A stretch of DNA of 64,000 nt from Ferrovibrio sp046294345 (GTDB lineage Bacteria > Pseudomonadota > Alphaproteobacteria > Ferrovibrionales > Ferrovibrionaceae), in contig JBKBJT010000001.1 of NCBI GenBank assembly GCA_046294345.1, positions 62,001-126,000 of the forward strand, in the 5' to 3' direction. The position numbers were made by a program, and so were the translations under genes. Below are positions 32,845 through 41,318 of the stretch, one piece after another. Each line of letters opens with the position of its first letter. Position 1 is the first letter of the stretch. Under the pieces are notes generated by a model, which ran no database searches, had not been told where the DNA came from, and saw nothing but the letters and a program-made list of their open reading frames with translations.

Positions 32845-35178
32845 TTAAACGCGGATACGGGCACGCAATCTTGCATAGAGCTGCGTGGCCGGCTTATGTG
32901 TCATCTCAACAACAAGAGCAAAATTCTGACTCTCAACAAATGAGCCAGCCCATCCGCCCTCACACCTGACTACCAAATAGTAATTATCACCGTATTGTAT
33001 TGTGTCATTCGTAAAGAGCTTCGCTGCTGTCTGGACGCTATTTTTTTCCCGTTCGCGGGGTCCCGGTTCCGGTTTGCAGTCGTACCGTGCCAAGAGAGCC
33101 GGAACCGCACCCTCTGCCGCATCACGACGACGATAGTGCTCAAAGATCAGGTCGGGCTGGCAACCTCGTAAAAGACGGAAACTCATTCCAACGCCGGCGT
33201 AATCTACGCGCGTATGTCGAACGGGCGGATCAAACGCCAGCGTGATTTGTATCGACCGACGGCCACCCGTCTGAAATTCCGCTGGTATAGGTATGTGGTA
33301 AACCGCGAAATGATCAACCGGCAGCGAATCTTCAGTATAAAGGATAACCCTGTGATCATCAGAGTAGGCAGCGCGCTCTGCACTGGCGATTCCGTTCCCA
33401 CAAATTATTCTGGTGTTCACCGCCCCCAACGGCTGCAGCCTCAACATGGCCTCGTCTGGAATCTGCGCAGAGCCAATTAACAGCGCTCGCACAAGATTCG
33501 CGCTGGCGTTCGGGAAGCGGGTAAGAATTTTTGCAGCTTTGTTCGCCACGAGTGGCGCCGCACAGGAAGTGCCAGACGAGGAAGTGAAAAGCCTGTCACG
33601 CCAGATATTGTGCAGTGTGAGGACGCCCGCAGAAGGGTAATTTTGACCGGTCCTGAGCTGAAGTCCCACGGCGTCATAAATCATGGCGCCACCGACATCC
33701 ACCAAGTCTGGCTTCGTCGATCCGCCAACTCCAGGCCCGGAGGCAGTAAAAGGCGATGGTTCAAAAGTACCGGCGATAGGTTGAATATGAGCGTTCTCGC
33801 GATCATCCGCTCCGATGCCATCACCGTGCGCTACGGACCCGACGCTTACAATGTTTAGCCCACCGGCTGGCTCACACAGCTTATTCCGGGATTCTAGAAG
33901 GTAATTTGGGTATCCTGTGACGGCTTCCTCAAGTCGCGCTCCACTTCGGGGAGCTCTGTTTCCCGCGGCGACAATTATGACCGCGTCCAGTTCCCGTGCT
34001 AACTCATCCAACGTCGCCGCCCAGGCACCCACTTTTGATCCTTGATGCCTCTGATTCGTATCTCCAAGTGAGATCACAAATATCTTGCATCCATGCCTTT
34101 CGCTTAAGGTCGTGAGTGCTTCCCGCATCTGAGACGGCACGAGGCGGCGATCATCGAAACGCCCGCGATCGTTCACAACCTTGGCATAAGCAATTCGCGC
34201 AGATCGCTGCATAGTACGGTCTGCGATTTGCTTACGGAGATCACCAAGAACCGCAATTCCGGCAGTCCGCGTACCATGACCACCAGGATCGGCAACCCCT
34301 AAATCAGCCGGGATCGCGATTGACCCCACCACTAGATCGTCGATGAGCGGATGCGCATTGACGCCGCTGTCGATGATGCCAATTACTGGTGCGTTCTCCG
34401 GAACCGGCTCTGGATCTGGTAGGTCTGCTAAGTTCAACGCGAGTGCGGCGGCAGCTTCGAGATCGGGCTGTGGCGGCCGATCGATCGAAGCTATATCTTC
34501 AATATTCAGCAAACTGCGTAGTAGCGCCCCGCTGACGCGAGCACGCAGCATCGTAATGGACGGCCCTATATATCGGTCATATACATCGCCGTTCTTTGCT
34601 TCAATGTACTCAGAAACGTTGTCCAGCTTTCGAGTTCTTACCTGCCGCCCACCCAGTTCCCAAAGCTCAACATCGACGAGATACTCCTGCTCGTCGACAA
34701 TGTCCTCTAATGAGGTGATACCATCTTCCCGGAAGCGTATTCCGAGCCTGTCTTGCGGCCCGACGGCTCCGATCTCTTCGATATTGTTCAGAAAGCCGGC
34801 ATGAGGCGCGTTTTGCCGGTTAGCCTGCGGTCCTTGTGAGTACGCAGTCAGGCGCTCCCGGAAAGCTGCCATATCCTCTGCATTTGAAAAGAGGACCAAC
34901 GTCCGATCTTCATCGCTGGACAACAAGGTTAAGCCCAGCCTCTCCCAGTCTTCCTCCATAAGCGGCCCGCTCATCTGAACACGCAGTATAAGGGCGGGAT
35001 TTACATATTCGGGTTGCCGCCTACGTCGCTGCTCCTCGATGGCCTGATTTAGCTCGCGCTCGAGCTTGCGACTATGCCCTGCATAATCTCGTATGGGGGG
35101 AGGGCCGCCGCCACCTGTCTTTCGCCGTTCCAGTCTTTGAGGTAGCCGGAGCAGTCGCAGGTGGTCGTATTGCGGCAT
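32845..35178 (-). CDS. Subtilisin-like (S8) serine protease with large N-terminal domain, partner of an AAA+ ATPase
   Basis: 777 residues without a signal peptide, so probably cytosolic. Residues 1-260 form an unrecognised N-terminal region with a helical start (SRKLERELNQAIEEQRRRRQPE). The S8 triad follows: Asp270 in IIDSGVN, His301 in GGHGTRTAG and Ser538 in SGTSCAAP, with the oxyanion Asn407 in AAGNR. About 150 residues after the catalytic domain form a beta-rich tail. Only 3 bp separate it from the AAA+ gene, which indicates a tight functional pair. ATPase-subtilase pairs of this type recur in variable islands and are suspected conflict or defence systems. Activity is inferred from the intact triad. 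Confidence 0.9.
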   Translation of the reverse strand: MPQYDHLRLLRLPQRLERRKTGGGGPPPIRDYAGHSRKLERELNQAIEEQRRRRQPEYVNPALILRVQMSGPLMEEDWERLGLTLLSSDEDRTLVLFSNAEDMAAFRERLTAYSQGPQANRQNAPHAGFLNNIEEIGAVGPQDRLGIRFREDGITSLEDIVDEQEYLVDVELWELGGRQVRTRKLDNVSEYIEAKNGDVYDRYIGPSITMLRARVSGALLRSLLNIEDIASIDRPPQPDLEAAAALALNLADLPDPEPVPENAPVIGIIDSGVNAHPLIDDLVVGSIAIPADLGVADPGGHGTRTAGIAVLGDLRKQIADRTMQRSARIAYAKVVNDRGRFDDRRLVPSQMREALTTLSERHGCKIFVISLGDTNQRHQGSKVGAWAATLDELARELDAVIIVAAGNRAPRSGARLEEAVTGYPNYLLESRNKLCEPAGGLNIVSVGSVAHGDGIGADDRENAHIQPIAGTFEPSPFTASGPGVGGSTKPDLVDVGGAMIYDAVGLQLRTGQNYPSAGVLTLHNIWRDRLFTSSSGTSCAAPLVANKAAKILTRFPNASANLVRALLIGSAQIPDEAMLRLQPLGAVNTRIICGNGIASAERAAYSDDHRVILYTEDSLPVDHFAVYHIPIPAEFQTGGRRSIQITLAFDPPVRHTRVDYAGVGMSFRLLRGCQPDLIFEHYRRRDAAEGAVPALLARYDCKPEPGPREREKNSVQTAAKLFTNDTIQYGDNYYLVVRCEGGWAGSFVESQNFALVVEMTHKPATQLYARLRARIRV

Positions 35179-35181
35179 TTT

Positions 35182-36180
35182 TTATGTCGTTTTATCCGTT
35201 GTATTTAATCGAGCGAGCCCGGCTTTTCTACGGACCTCATCGTTAAGAGCATGCCTAAAATCTTCGACGCCGATCTGTTTGCGACGATCGATAATCGAAG
35301 ACTTTATTGCCTGTGTGCAAATCCGCTCGATCTCAGCGTATGAATAGCCCTCAAGTTCGGCCACATAAGCGTGCGGGTCAAAGCCTATCTTGGAATTTTT
35401 AAAGCATAACTTCAGGTACCTGTCGATCATAGATCGATTGGGCTTATCGAACCAAATCACCTCATCAAAGCGCCGCCAAATAGCTTGATCAAGAGTTTGA
35501 TCTAAGTTGGTCGCGGCAACGAGGAAGCCTTTAGGCCTAATGCGATCAATGAAAAGCAGAAGGCTATTTACGACGCGTCGAAGCTCATTGTGCTCAGTAC
35601 TGTCTTCGCGTGATCTCGCAAGGGCGTCAAATTCATCCAGAAACAAGACGCATGGTTGCTTACGTGCGAACTCGAATACTTTGCGCAGATTGGAACCCGT
35701 TTCACCCAAATAAGAAGAAATGACCCGATCAATCTTAACCACAAACATCGGTAAGCCAAGTTCATTTGCGAACACTTCAGCACACAAGGTCTTACCGCAG
35801 CCAGGTGGGCCACAAAATAGCAGCTTGGATCGAACGGAAAGCCCATTGCGACGGATATCTTCACTTCGGCGATATTCTTGAATCAGGCTCTGGAAGACGC
35901 CGACGTTAGCCGTACTAAGAATAATGTCATTCTTATTGTGAGCGGGCTCTACGCGTTCGACGAAATCGCCTGCCGCGTCAGGAAATGGAATAAGGGGCGC
36001 CAATGCCTTCGGCTGAGTATGCGAAGGGTTGGCATTATCGAGGGTTTTGCGAAGGCTCCGAGCGAGAACACGATTATTCTTTTGCTCTTCTTCGATAATA
36101 ATCTGCTCTGCTACAGCGCGAAATTCTTCGTCGCGTCCGTAGCTCGCGAGCAGTTTCTTCATCAATTCGCCGCGTGCCAT
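35182..36180 (-). CDS. AAA+ ATPase paired with the S8 protease
   Basis: 332 residues. A short N-terminal helical region (1-110) is followed by one AAA module: Walker A GPPGCGKT (124-131), Walker B VLFLDEFDA (178-186), sensor 1 VAATN (221-225) and an arginine-finger-like RRFD (236-239). The C-terminal lid contains EGYSYAEIERICTQAI. It looks like the FtsH/classical clade without its own protease domain, so it may unfold substrates for or regulate the S8 protease encoded 3 bp downstream. It is the first gene of the module. A structured RNA-like locus lies divergently just upstream. Confidence 0.9.
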   Translation of the reverse strand: MARGELMKKLLASYGRDEEFRAVAEQIIIEEEQKNNRVLARSLRKTLDNANPSHTQPKALAPLIPFPDAAGDFVERVEPAHNKNDIILSTANVGVFQSLIQEYRRSEDIRRNGLSVRSKLLFCGPPGCGKTLCAEVFANELGLPMFVVKIDRVISSYLGETGSNLRKVFEFARKQPCVLFLDEFDALARSREDSTEHNELRRVVNSLLLFIDRIRPKGFLVAATNLDQTLDQAIWRRFDEVIWFDKPNRSMIDRYLKLCFKNSKIGFDPHAYVAELEGYSYAEIERICTQAIKSSIIDRRKQIGVEDFRHALNDEVRRKAGLARLNTTDKTT

Positions 36181-36354
36181 TTCGCTTCCACTCTACTTCC
36201 TGAGCGAATCATAATGAATAATCCCTAGAATCACTATATGTTCTTAATCCTAAGGCTAGGTTAATTCTGGGGGCAATACCGCGAATATCCCCTTGAACTG
36301 ACCTCAAAACGCCTTGGGACTACCATATTGCGAGGCGTTCGCTTTAAGCGCCAG

Positions 36355-36575
36355 ACCTGGGGCAGGGCATGAGAGACAATGCCCTACAAATTTCACTTTC
36401 TGATTTGAAGAGCTGCCGCTATAGACTGACCCTCATTGAGAGGGTGCTGAAGCGCACGCTCGAAATAGGGGTGCAGCCCAATAGACCGTTCAGCTGCTGA
36501 AGTTTGGGCCTCCAGGTCATTGCTTACTTAGTCAACGCAGGGCTCGGTGCCACACACCGAGCCCTTTGCTTTCTC
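36355..36575 (+). ncRNA. Putative structured RNA ending in a strong terminator
   Basis: No open frame covers this stretch, but hairpins are unusually dense. They are AGGGCAT-N8-ATGCCCT (36364-36385), ACCCTC-N5-GAGGGT (36429-36445) and a longer GCCCAA/TTGGGC pairing near 36474-36509. The last is a perfect 10-bp stem GGGCTCGGTG/CACCGAGCCC with a 5-nt loop (36540-36564), followed by TTTGCTTTCT. The order hairpins then terminator on the plus strand looks like a small RNA gene divergent from the AAA+ gene. I could not match it to 6S, tmRNA, SRP or RNase P RNA. The promoter and 5' end are not defined. Confidence 0.4.
36540..36574 (+). terminator. Rho-independent terminator
   Basis: A perfect 10-bp GC-rich stem (GGGCTCGGTG/CACCGAGCCC) with loop CCACA, then a T-rich but interrupted tail (TTTGCTTTCT). 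Nothing coding ends here on the plus strand, which is the main reason to suspect an RNA gene upstream. Confidence 0.7.
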
Positions 36576-37524
36576 AGGCCAGAGCGAGAGTGGACTTCGC
36601 TCTGTTTGCACTATTCGCTATCTACGCTGACACATAATGTCTGGCAAGCGAATTTCCTCGAATGTGCACCAGAATGGTTTCCGTAGAACCGGTTTTACGG
36701 AATTCCGGATATCCGGTATATACGCGATATACGATTATGCGGTTAAGTGGTCACCCGAAAACCGGCTGTAAGAACGTAAAACCGTAACGCAATAAATATT
36801 CTCCTAAACGAGATCAGCACCCAAACGGGGTTAAATCCTCAAACCACAGAAACTCCGAAAACCCGCATTATTAGAGGGTTTTGTAGAAATATGCGTGACG
36901 GAACATACTACAGCGCATAAATTCTATGCTGGGACGCCAGCGTGCTGGCGCTGATTGTGGTCACCAAAACGGTTACTCGAAGGTCAACTAAAAGTCTCCT
37001 GCAGCGCTACAAAACGCAGCGCTGAAAGTTGCATCGAAATCATCATCAAAATCACCATCGTGATCGTCATTAGAAGCGTCAACGTAATGCCGATCAGAAT
37101 CGGCATCAAAATCACCGCCACAAACACCATCATCAGAAACATCATTCATTATGGCCGGACCAGTACGCGGGTCATCAAACGCTTTTAAAACTATCATTCA
37201 GAAGAGACTTAGAAACACGCTTCAAAACACCCTTCAAAAACCGCACGTCGTGCGGATCCAAAGACCGCTCATCCGAACGCCGTTCCAACGACAACTCGGC
37301 GAATGCCGTTCGCCGATCAACCACCAGAAAATACGAAAGTCATTATATTACAATGGGATAAATAATTCTTGTTGGCGTTCCGGGAGTCCAGGGCAGCATA
37401 AAGGGGGCCGGCACCCAGCGCCGAACTGCGAACAGGGTACGCATGTCGTGCGCCGAAAGTTAACGAGTTAGACGCCTCCTGGATCCATATGCGGCCGCTT
37501 CGCTCTCGAATCACCGTTCACGGA
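36576..37524. other. AT-rich gene-free spacer with clustered palindromes
   Basis: No credible gene. Dyads lie at 36679-36702 (TTCCGTA / TACGGAA around AACCGGTT), 36705-36716 (CCGGATATCCGG), 36716-36732 (GTATAT-N5-ATATAC), 36935-36950 (CGCCAGC-GT-GCTGGCG), 37241-37255 (CCGCACG-T-CGTGCGG) and 37296-37316 (TCGGCGAA-N5-TTCGCCGA). A stretch at 37020-37150 is rich in ATCA-type triplet repeats. The density of dyads suggests binding sites or remnants of a resolution or transfer site. Confidence 0.45.
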
Positions 37525-37810
37525 TCTCGCAAAACTCTATAGTGCGATCTTCGATACGAACACCCCGCCCGCTACAACATCGCTCCGACACAGGAGATCG
37601 CCACGGCTGCCATCGAAAAGGACGGCGCATGTAAGATCGTCCCGATGAGCTGGGACTGATCCCGCCTGGTCGAGGGAGTTCAAATCGGTATTCAACACAA
37701 TCAATGCCAAGGCCGAGACACTCGAAACATTTCGCATGTGCGCGAAGCCGTTCCGGACACGCCGATGTCTCATCCCGGCCGCCCACGCCCAGCCAGTCCC
37801 GATTGGATAG
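37525..37810 (+). pseudogene. Decayed SRAP (YedK/HMCES-type) gene
   Basis: Three plus-strand frames together spell an SRAP protein: RYNIAPTQEIATAAIEKDG then KIVPMSWD (frame 1), a shifted segment near LIPPW, then FNTINAKAETLETFRMC and CAKPFRTRRCLIPAA, with a stop at 37808. SRAP proteins carry R-Y-N-I-A-P-T-Q, V-P-M-R-W-G-L-I-P-W and F-N-A-R-A-E-T in this order. At least two frameshifts and a missing start and C-terminus make it inactive. SRAP proteins cross-link abasic DNA. Confidence 0.75.
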
Positions 37811-37878
37811 CCAAAAACTACAATCCAGAGGCTTCAAAATCGGCGAATATTAAGCTGCGAGGGTTTACATTTTTGGTT

Positions 37879-38205
37879 CTAAGATTCTATTCGTCCATTC
37901 GCAATCAGCCATACGGCTTCATCTACCATTCTCTGGACGAAGCCTATGTCGCTCTGCTTTGAACGCAGAACATCGTAAATGAAGTCCAGTTGATCACTGG
38001 CGTTGTCCCTCGCCGGCCCATAATACCAGGGGCCCTCACTGGGCTCTTCCACTTCTGACGGCACCAAGCCCAAGCGCCTCTCCTTCAGCAACGATGAAGC
38101 CTTGTCAGCCAGGCTCATGGCCCTGGAAAATTCATGCTCAATCTGCCGCAATGCCTCCCTGATCGCCTCCAGCGATTGGAAAACGGTGTCTTCAGGCGCT
38201 GGCAT
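37879..38205 (-). CDS. Hypothetical helical protein
   Basis: 108 residues from ATG 38205; a start at 38223 is possible. Mostly helical and charged, with the coiled-coil-like stretch FQSLEAIREALRQIEHEFSRAMSLADKASSLLKERR and a second helical half ending DEAVWLIANGRIES. No domain recognised. It follows the small gene at 38230 on the same strand, downstream of tniQ, and may be transposon cargo co-transcribed with it. Confidence 0.5.
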   Translation of the reverse strand: MPAPEDTVFQSLEAIREALRQIEHEFSRAMSLADKASSLLKERRLGLVPSEVEEPSEGPWYYGPARDNASDQLDFIYDVLRSKQSDIGFVQRMVDEAVWLIANGRIES

Positions 38206-38229
38206 GGCCGTTCCCAGGATCAATTGGCA

Positions 38230-38577
38230 TTAGGATAGCCGTTGCCGGCCAACAATAAGTTGCCGCCGTGTCGTAAGCGACAGCCCCTCGTGCTGCAGCA
38301 TGATGACCAATGCCAGGAGCAGCCTGTTACCCTCGACGTTTACTTCCGGGTCGAACAGATTGACGACGGCGTCAGCACCACCATCCAGTTCCATATCTTC
38401 AGCCATCTTGTCGATATAGTCTGCCGAGCGGATATAGTCCTTGGCCAACCGGTGCGCGACTTCGAATTCCTGGTTCAGGAGAAGCTCGGCGCATTCACGT
38501 AGCACAGACCGCCGGAAATCCGCATCGATCCTGGCACGCTCAACAACACCATCATGAAATGAACGGAAGCTCGGCAT
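38230..38577 (-). CDS. Small protein with antitoxin-like N-terminus
   Basis: 115 residues. The segment RIDADFRRSVLRECAELLLNQEFEVAHRLAKDYI resembles the N-terminal part of a family of short antidote/regulator proteins (D-x-x-F-R-x-x-L-x-x-E-A-x-x-x-L-L-x-G-x-x-x-x-A-K-x-x-L-R-D-Y-I). The helix-turn-helix that normally follows is not visible, and a different helical C-terminus is present. It starts 21 bp after the tniQ stop, in the same direction. No toxin gene adjoins it, unless the 108-residue gene downstream acts as one. Confidence 0.5.
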   Translation of the reverse strand: MPSFRSFHDGVVERARIDADFRRSVLRECAELLLNQEFEVAHRLAKDYIRSADYIDKMAEDMELDGGADAVVNLFDPEVNVEGNRLLLALVIMLQHEGLSLTTRRQLIVGRQRLS

Positions 38578-38598
38578 GGTCGTCTCCTTCCGGTGTCA

Positions 38599-40236
38599 TT
38601 AGCCGCCCGTTCCGAAGGGCGGATTAGTTATCAATATCGTGTTTCCGCTAGCTGGACTGATGGCAGGATCGGTTTTTGTTGTTCTGGAAAGAAAGTCGTT
38701 GAGGGACTGCTCGTCGAACCTTAATCGACGCAGACCGATCTCACCCTTATCAAGAGCTCCCACTGAGATGCGCCTGCTCAGAGTCGCCTTTAACAGGCCG
38801 ACATTGCCCTGATGTTTCGGACCAAAGCGCTCGACGGCGGTTCTATAATCGAGCACGGCACCAGAGAATCCGGGGATAATCTGGCTTTCCAACCGCGACA
38901 ACAAACCATCGATCAGGCGCCGATCGACTTCGTAGGCCTTTCTGGGACGATGAGCGATGCGCCCGCAGTTGGCTTTTACTATTCCGGCCTTCACCAGCTC
39001 ACGATAGGTCCTGCGGGAAATGCCAAGAAGTTGGGCCGCCTTCTCGCTCTCAATGATATGGGATCGACGTTTCTGATAGTCACCGAGCGAACTTCGCGTC
39101 ACCACGGCAAACGACCTGCTCATACCCATCGGGCGGGTTTCCCCTTCCAGCTCTCCCTCACGCAACAGGACATCAACGGTTTGCGGTGATATTCCGAGAA
39201 TCCGCGCGACCTCCGGCCGACCGACGAACGTCGTATTCCCGGATGGCCTTGCCCAGCGCGCCTGGGGTTTTGTGTATCCGCCGTCCCAGTTCCTGGTTAG
39301 GTAATCCTGGAAGGCCTTTTGCAGAAAGCCAAGCCGCCGCTTGGCGAACCGCCGGTGCAGGGCCGAGTAGAACTCGCCGAATTCACTGATGATACCCGTC
39401 TTGGCTTCAGTACTGCGAGTCACCCTCATTCGATCCAGAAACCGGTGGAACCCAGCAGGCCAGTCGCATAAGACCTCGGCAGCGTCTGTCAAAATGGTCT
39501 GGATTCCGGCTGTGGAGCGGTGGGAACTCAGCAGCTTGGTTACGGACCGATCCCTGGAACGAGCGTAGGCTCCAAAAATATAGGCGGCGTCAAGGATGTC
39601 GATCAGCTGCGCGCGGCGGAGCCATGACCATTGCTCGCGGTTGATTTTTCTCCGAACCGGGAATCCAGAAGCACCATGAATGACTGCGGCGAGTTCGACG
39701 ATCTTGGGATCGGCCGGCATTGACTTCACAGTCCGCCAATCACACCCGCAGTCACAGACAGCCACATTTCGCCGGGCCCATGTAATGGGCTTCTGACAGC
39801 CCGGGCAAATATCGAGCAAGCCGCAATCGTGCTCCGGACAAGTGGTGACCAGGCGAATATCCCAGAGCGCACGACAATATCCACTCTTCTCGAGGCATCG
39901 TGGGCATACGCGAACGCCGCGATGCTCGATATGGTAATTCCGGACCGGCTTACCAAAGAATGTCAAATACGCGCGTGTCTTCAATGCCGGATTTCGGTAG
40001 GCCCTCTCCTGCAGCACCGCAACAGGCTGCCTGATGGCATAAGCCAGATCGTCCAGAGCAGCGCTGGCGGAAACCGCATTCCCCGGGGCTTGAGCCAGCT
40101 CCAGAAGCCAGCCGGGTCTTTCATAGCCGTTGGCCTCGGAAATCCTCAGAAGCAGGCCGTTCAGACTCTCATCGGCATTAGGCCTGACCGTCCGCAGGAC
40201 CCTCTCCCGAGTTCTGACTGCGGCCAGCGGCTCCAT
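38599..40236 (-). CDS. tniQ: TniQ/TnsD-family target-selection protein
   Basis: 545 residues. The N-terminal TniQ domain has RPNADESLNGLLLRISEANGY, followed by zinc-finger motifs CPRCLEKSGYC, CPEHDCGLLDICPGC and CDCGCDW. The C-terminal half contains two HTH-like segments (ARILGISPQTVDVLLREGEL and AAQLLGISRRTYRELVKAGIV), as in TnsD proteins that read a fixed chromosomal site. Its start overlaps the tnsC stop by one base (TGATG). It probably recruits TnsC to the attachment site beside the NSS symporter gene. Confidence 0.92.
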   Translation of the reverse strand: MEPLAAVRTRERVLRTVRPNADESLNGLLLRISEANGYERPGWLLELAQAPGNAVSASAALDDLAYAIRQPVAVLQERAYRNPALKTRAYLTFFGKPVRNYHIEHRGVRVCPRCLEKSGYCRALWDIRLVTTCPEHDCGLLDICPGCQKPITWARRNVAVCDCGCDWRTVKSMPADPKIVELAAVIHGASGFPVRRKINREQWSWLRRAQLIDILDAAYIFGAYARSRDRSVTKLLSSHRSTAGIQTILTDAAEVLCDWPAGFHRFLDRMRVTRSTEAKTGIISEFGEFYSALHRRFAKRRLGFLQKAFQDYLTRNWDGGYTKPQARWARPSGNTTFVGRPEVARILGISPQTVDVLLREGELEGETRPMGMSRSFAVVTRSSLGDYQKRRSHIIESEKAAQLLGISRRTYRELVKAGIVKANCGRIAHRPRKAYEVDRRLIDGLLSRLESQIIPGFSGAVLDYRTAVERFGPKHQGNVGLLKATLSRRISVGALDKGEIGLRRLRFDEQSLNDFLSRTTKTDPAISPASGNTILITNPPFGTGG

Positions 40237-41318
40237 CAGGCGGCCTTCCCTTTCACCATACTCGAGAAGTCCGATTTGGATGCAGATCCCACCGCTTTAA
40301 ACCGCTTCTTCGGAGTTTGCTCCTTCGGCTCATCCTGCGAGAGCCGGACAGGCCGGCCATAAGCATCAATTGGTGGTATCGGACCCAGGAATGGATTGGT
40401 CAATTCGTCGTCATCCCCCACCAGAGCTTCGGTATATGCCTTCGCCAGTTCCCGTATCGTGATTGTCTTCCAGTTATTGACCAGGGCCTCACGCGTTGCC
40501 GAGCGGACGATCTTCATGACCAGTGCCGTGCGGCCTTCCGTTGCCCAGAACATGCGCTGGGCCACATCGACGGAATAGATCATCGGCTTTTCGGCCAGGG
40601 GCAATTTCTTCGAGACGGCTTCCAAGAACCGGATGAATTCGTCTTTGCCATCCTCCCTCCACTGGAATGGCGAGAGACGTTCCTTGGCCATAAAACGTCG
40701 CGCCAGCTGATCGTTCTCGGTGAGCACCTTGACCGACTCCGGCATGCCAACCAGAACAATGGGCACGCGGGTCGAATTAATCAGGTTCTTCAGCCAGTCG
40801 GACACCGTCTGGAGGACCTTGAAGTTCTTCTCTCGATCAATGAAATGCTGGAACTCATCCAGAATGATCAGTTCAACCTGACAGGCAGCGATCAACCTGA
40901 CCGAGCGCTGCGTCATCCCATCCAGAGTACCCCTCTGCGGCATGGGATCGCCCAGGGCCTCCAGAAGATGGCTGGCCATCGCTTTTATGGTTGCTGGCGC
41001 GGGAATCTGGGCGAAAAGCACCGGGACAACCCGGCCCATAGCGGTCTCCCGCGGCGGATGCTCCGCCAGATATTTCTGGATGAGCGAGGTTTTGCCGACT
41101 CCTGACCGGCCGACGATCAACAGGCAACGAGGTTCGGCAGCATTTTTGCTTAGAACCCGGCAATCCTCGATCTTGCCGTAGATTCGCTTCCATCTCGGAT
41201 ACCGGACAGTCAGCCTCTCGAGGGTAGCAATCGCGGGCGACCCGCTGCCGCAGACCGGGTCGATCAGCGGGGGTTTGGGTTCGGGATCGGATGGGTTGGC
41301 AGTCGCGGCTTCAGTCAT
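40236..41318 (-). CDS. tnsC: TnsC/TniB-type AAA+ transposition regulator
   Basis: 360 residues from ATG 41318, which overlaps the tnsB end by 8 bp and has GGGAAG upstream; longer starts lack a ribosome site. Walker A is GRSGVGKTS (70-78) and Walker B is IILDEFQHF (151-159), followed by VGMPE (sensor 1) and a RRF segment (arginine finger). TnsC filaments link the TniQ-marked target to the TnsAB transposase and enforce target immunity. Position and size match Tn7-like operons. Confidence 0.95.
   Translation of the reverse strand: MTEAATANPSDPEPKPPLIDPVCGSGSPAIATLERLTVRYPRWKRIYGKIEDCRVLSKNAAEPRCLLIVGRSGVGKTSLIQKYLAEHPPRETAMGRVVPVLFAQIPAPATIKAMASHLLEALGDPMPQRGTLDGMTQRSVRLIAACQVELIILDEFQHFIDREKNFKVLQTVSDWLKNLINSTRVPIVLVGMPESVKVLTENDQLARRFMAKERLSPFQWREDGKDEFIRFLEAVSKKLPLAEKPMIYSVDVAQRMFWATEGRTALVMKIVRSATREALVNNWKTITIRELAKAYTEALVGDDDELTNPFLGPIPPIDAYGRPVRLSQDEPKEQTPKKRFKAVGSASKSDFSSMVKGKAA

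Noticed and set aside
36355..36575. CRISPR-associated Tn7 (CAST) with a tracrRNA-like locus
   Set aside because: The structured RNA-like stretch lies in a Tn7-like element, but I found no cas gene, no Cas12k or Cascade gene and no repeat-spacer array, and tniQ is long and TnsD-like, not the short CAST type.
36988..37197. Minus-strand Asp-rich small reading frame
   Set aside because: Composition comes from ATCA-type simple repeats; there is no ribosome site, domain or neighbour supporting it.
37511..37837. Minus-strand reading frame of about 108 residues
   Set aside because: It is antisense to the decayed SRAP gene, whose motifs are on the plus strand.
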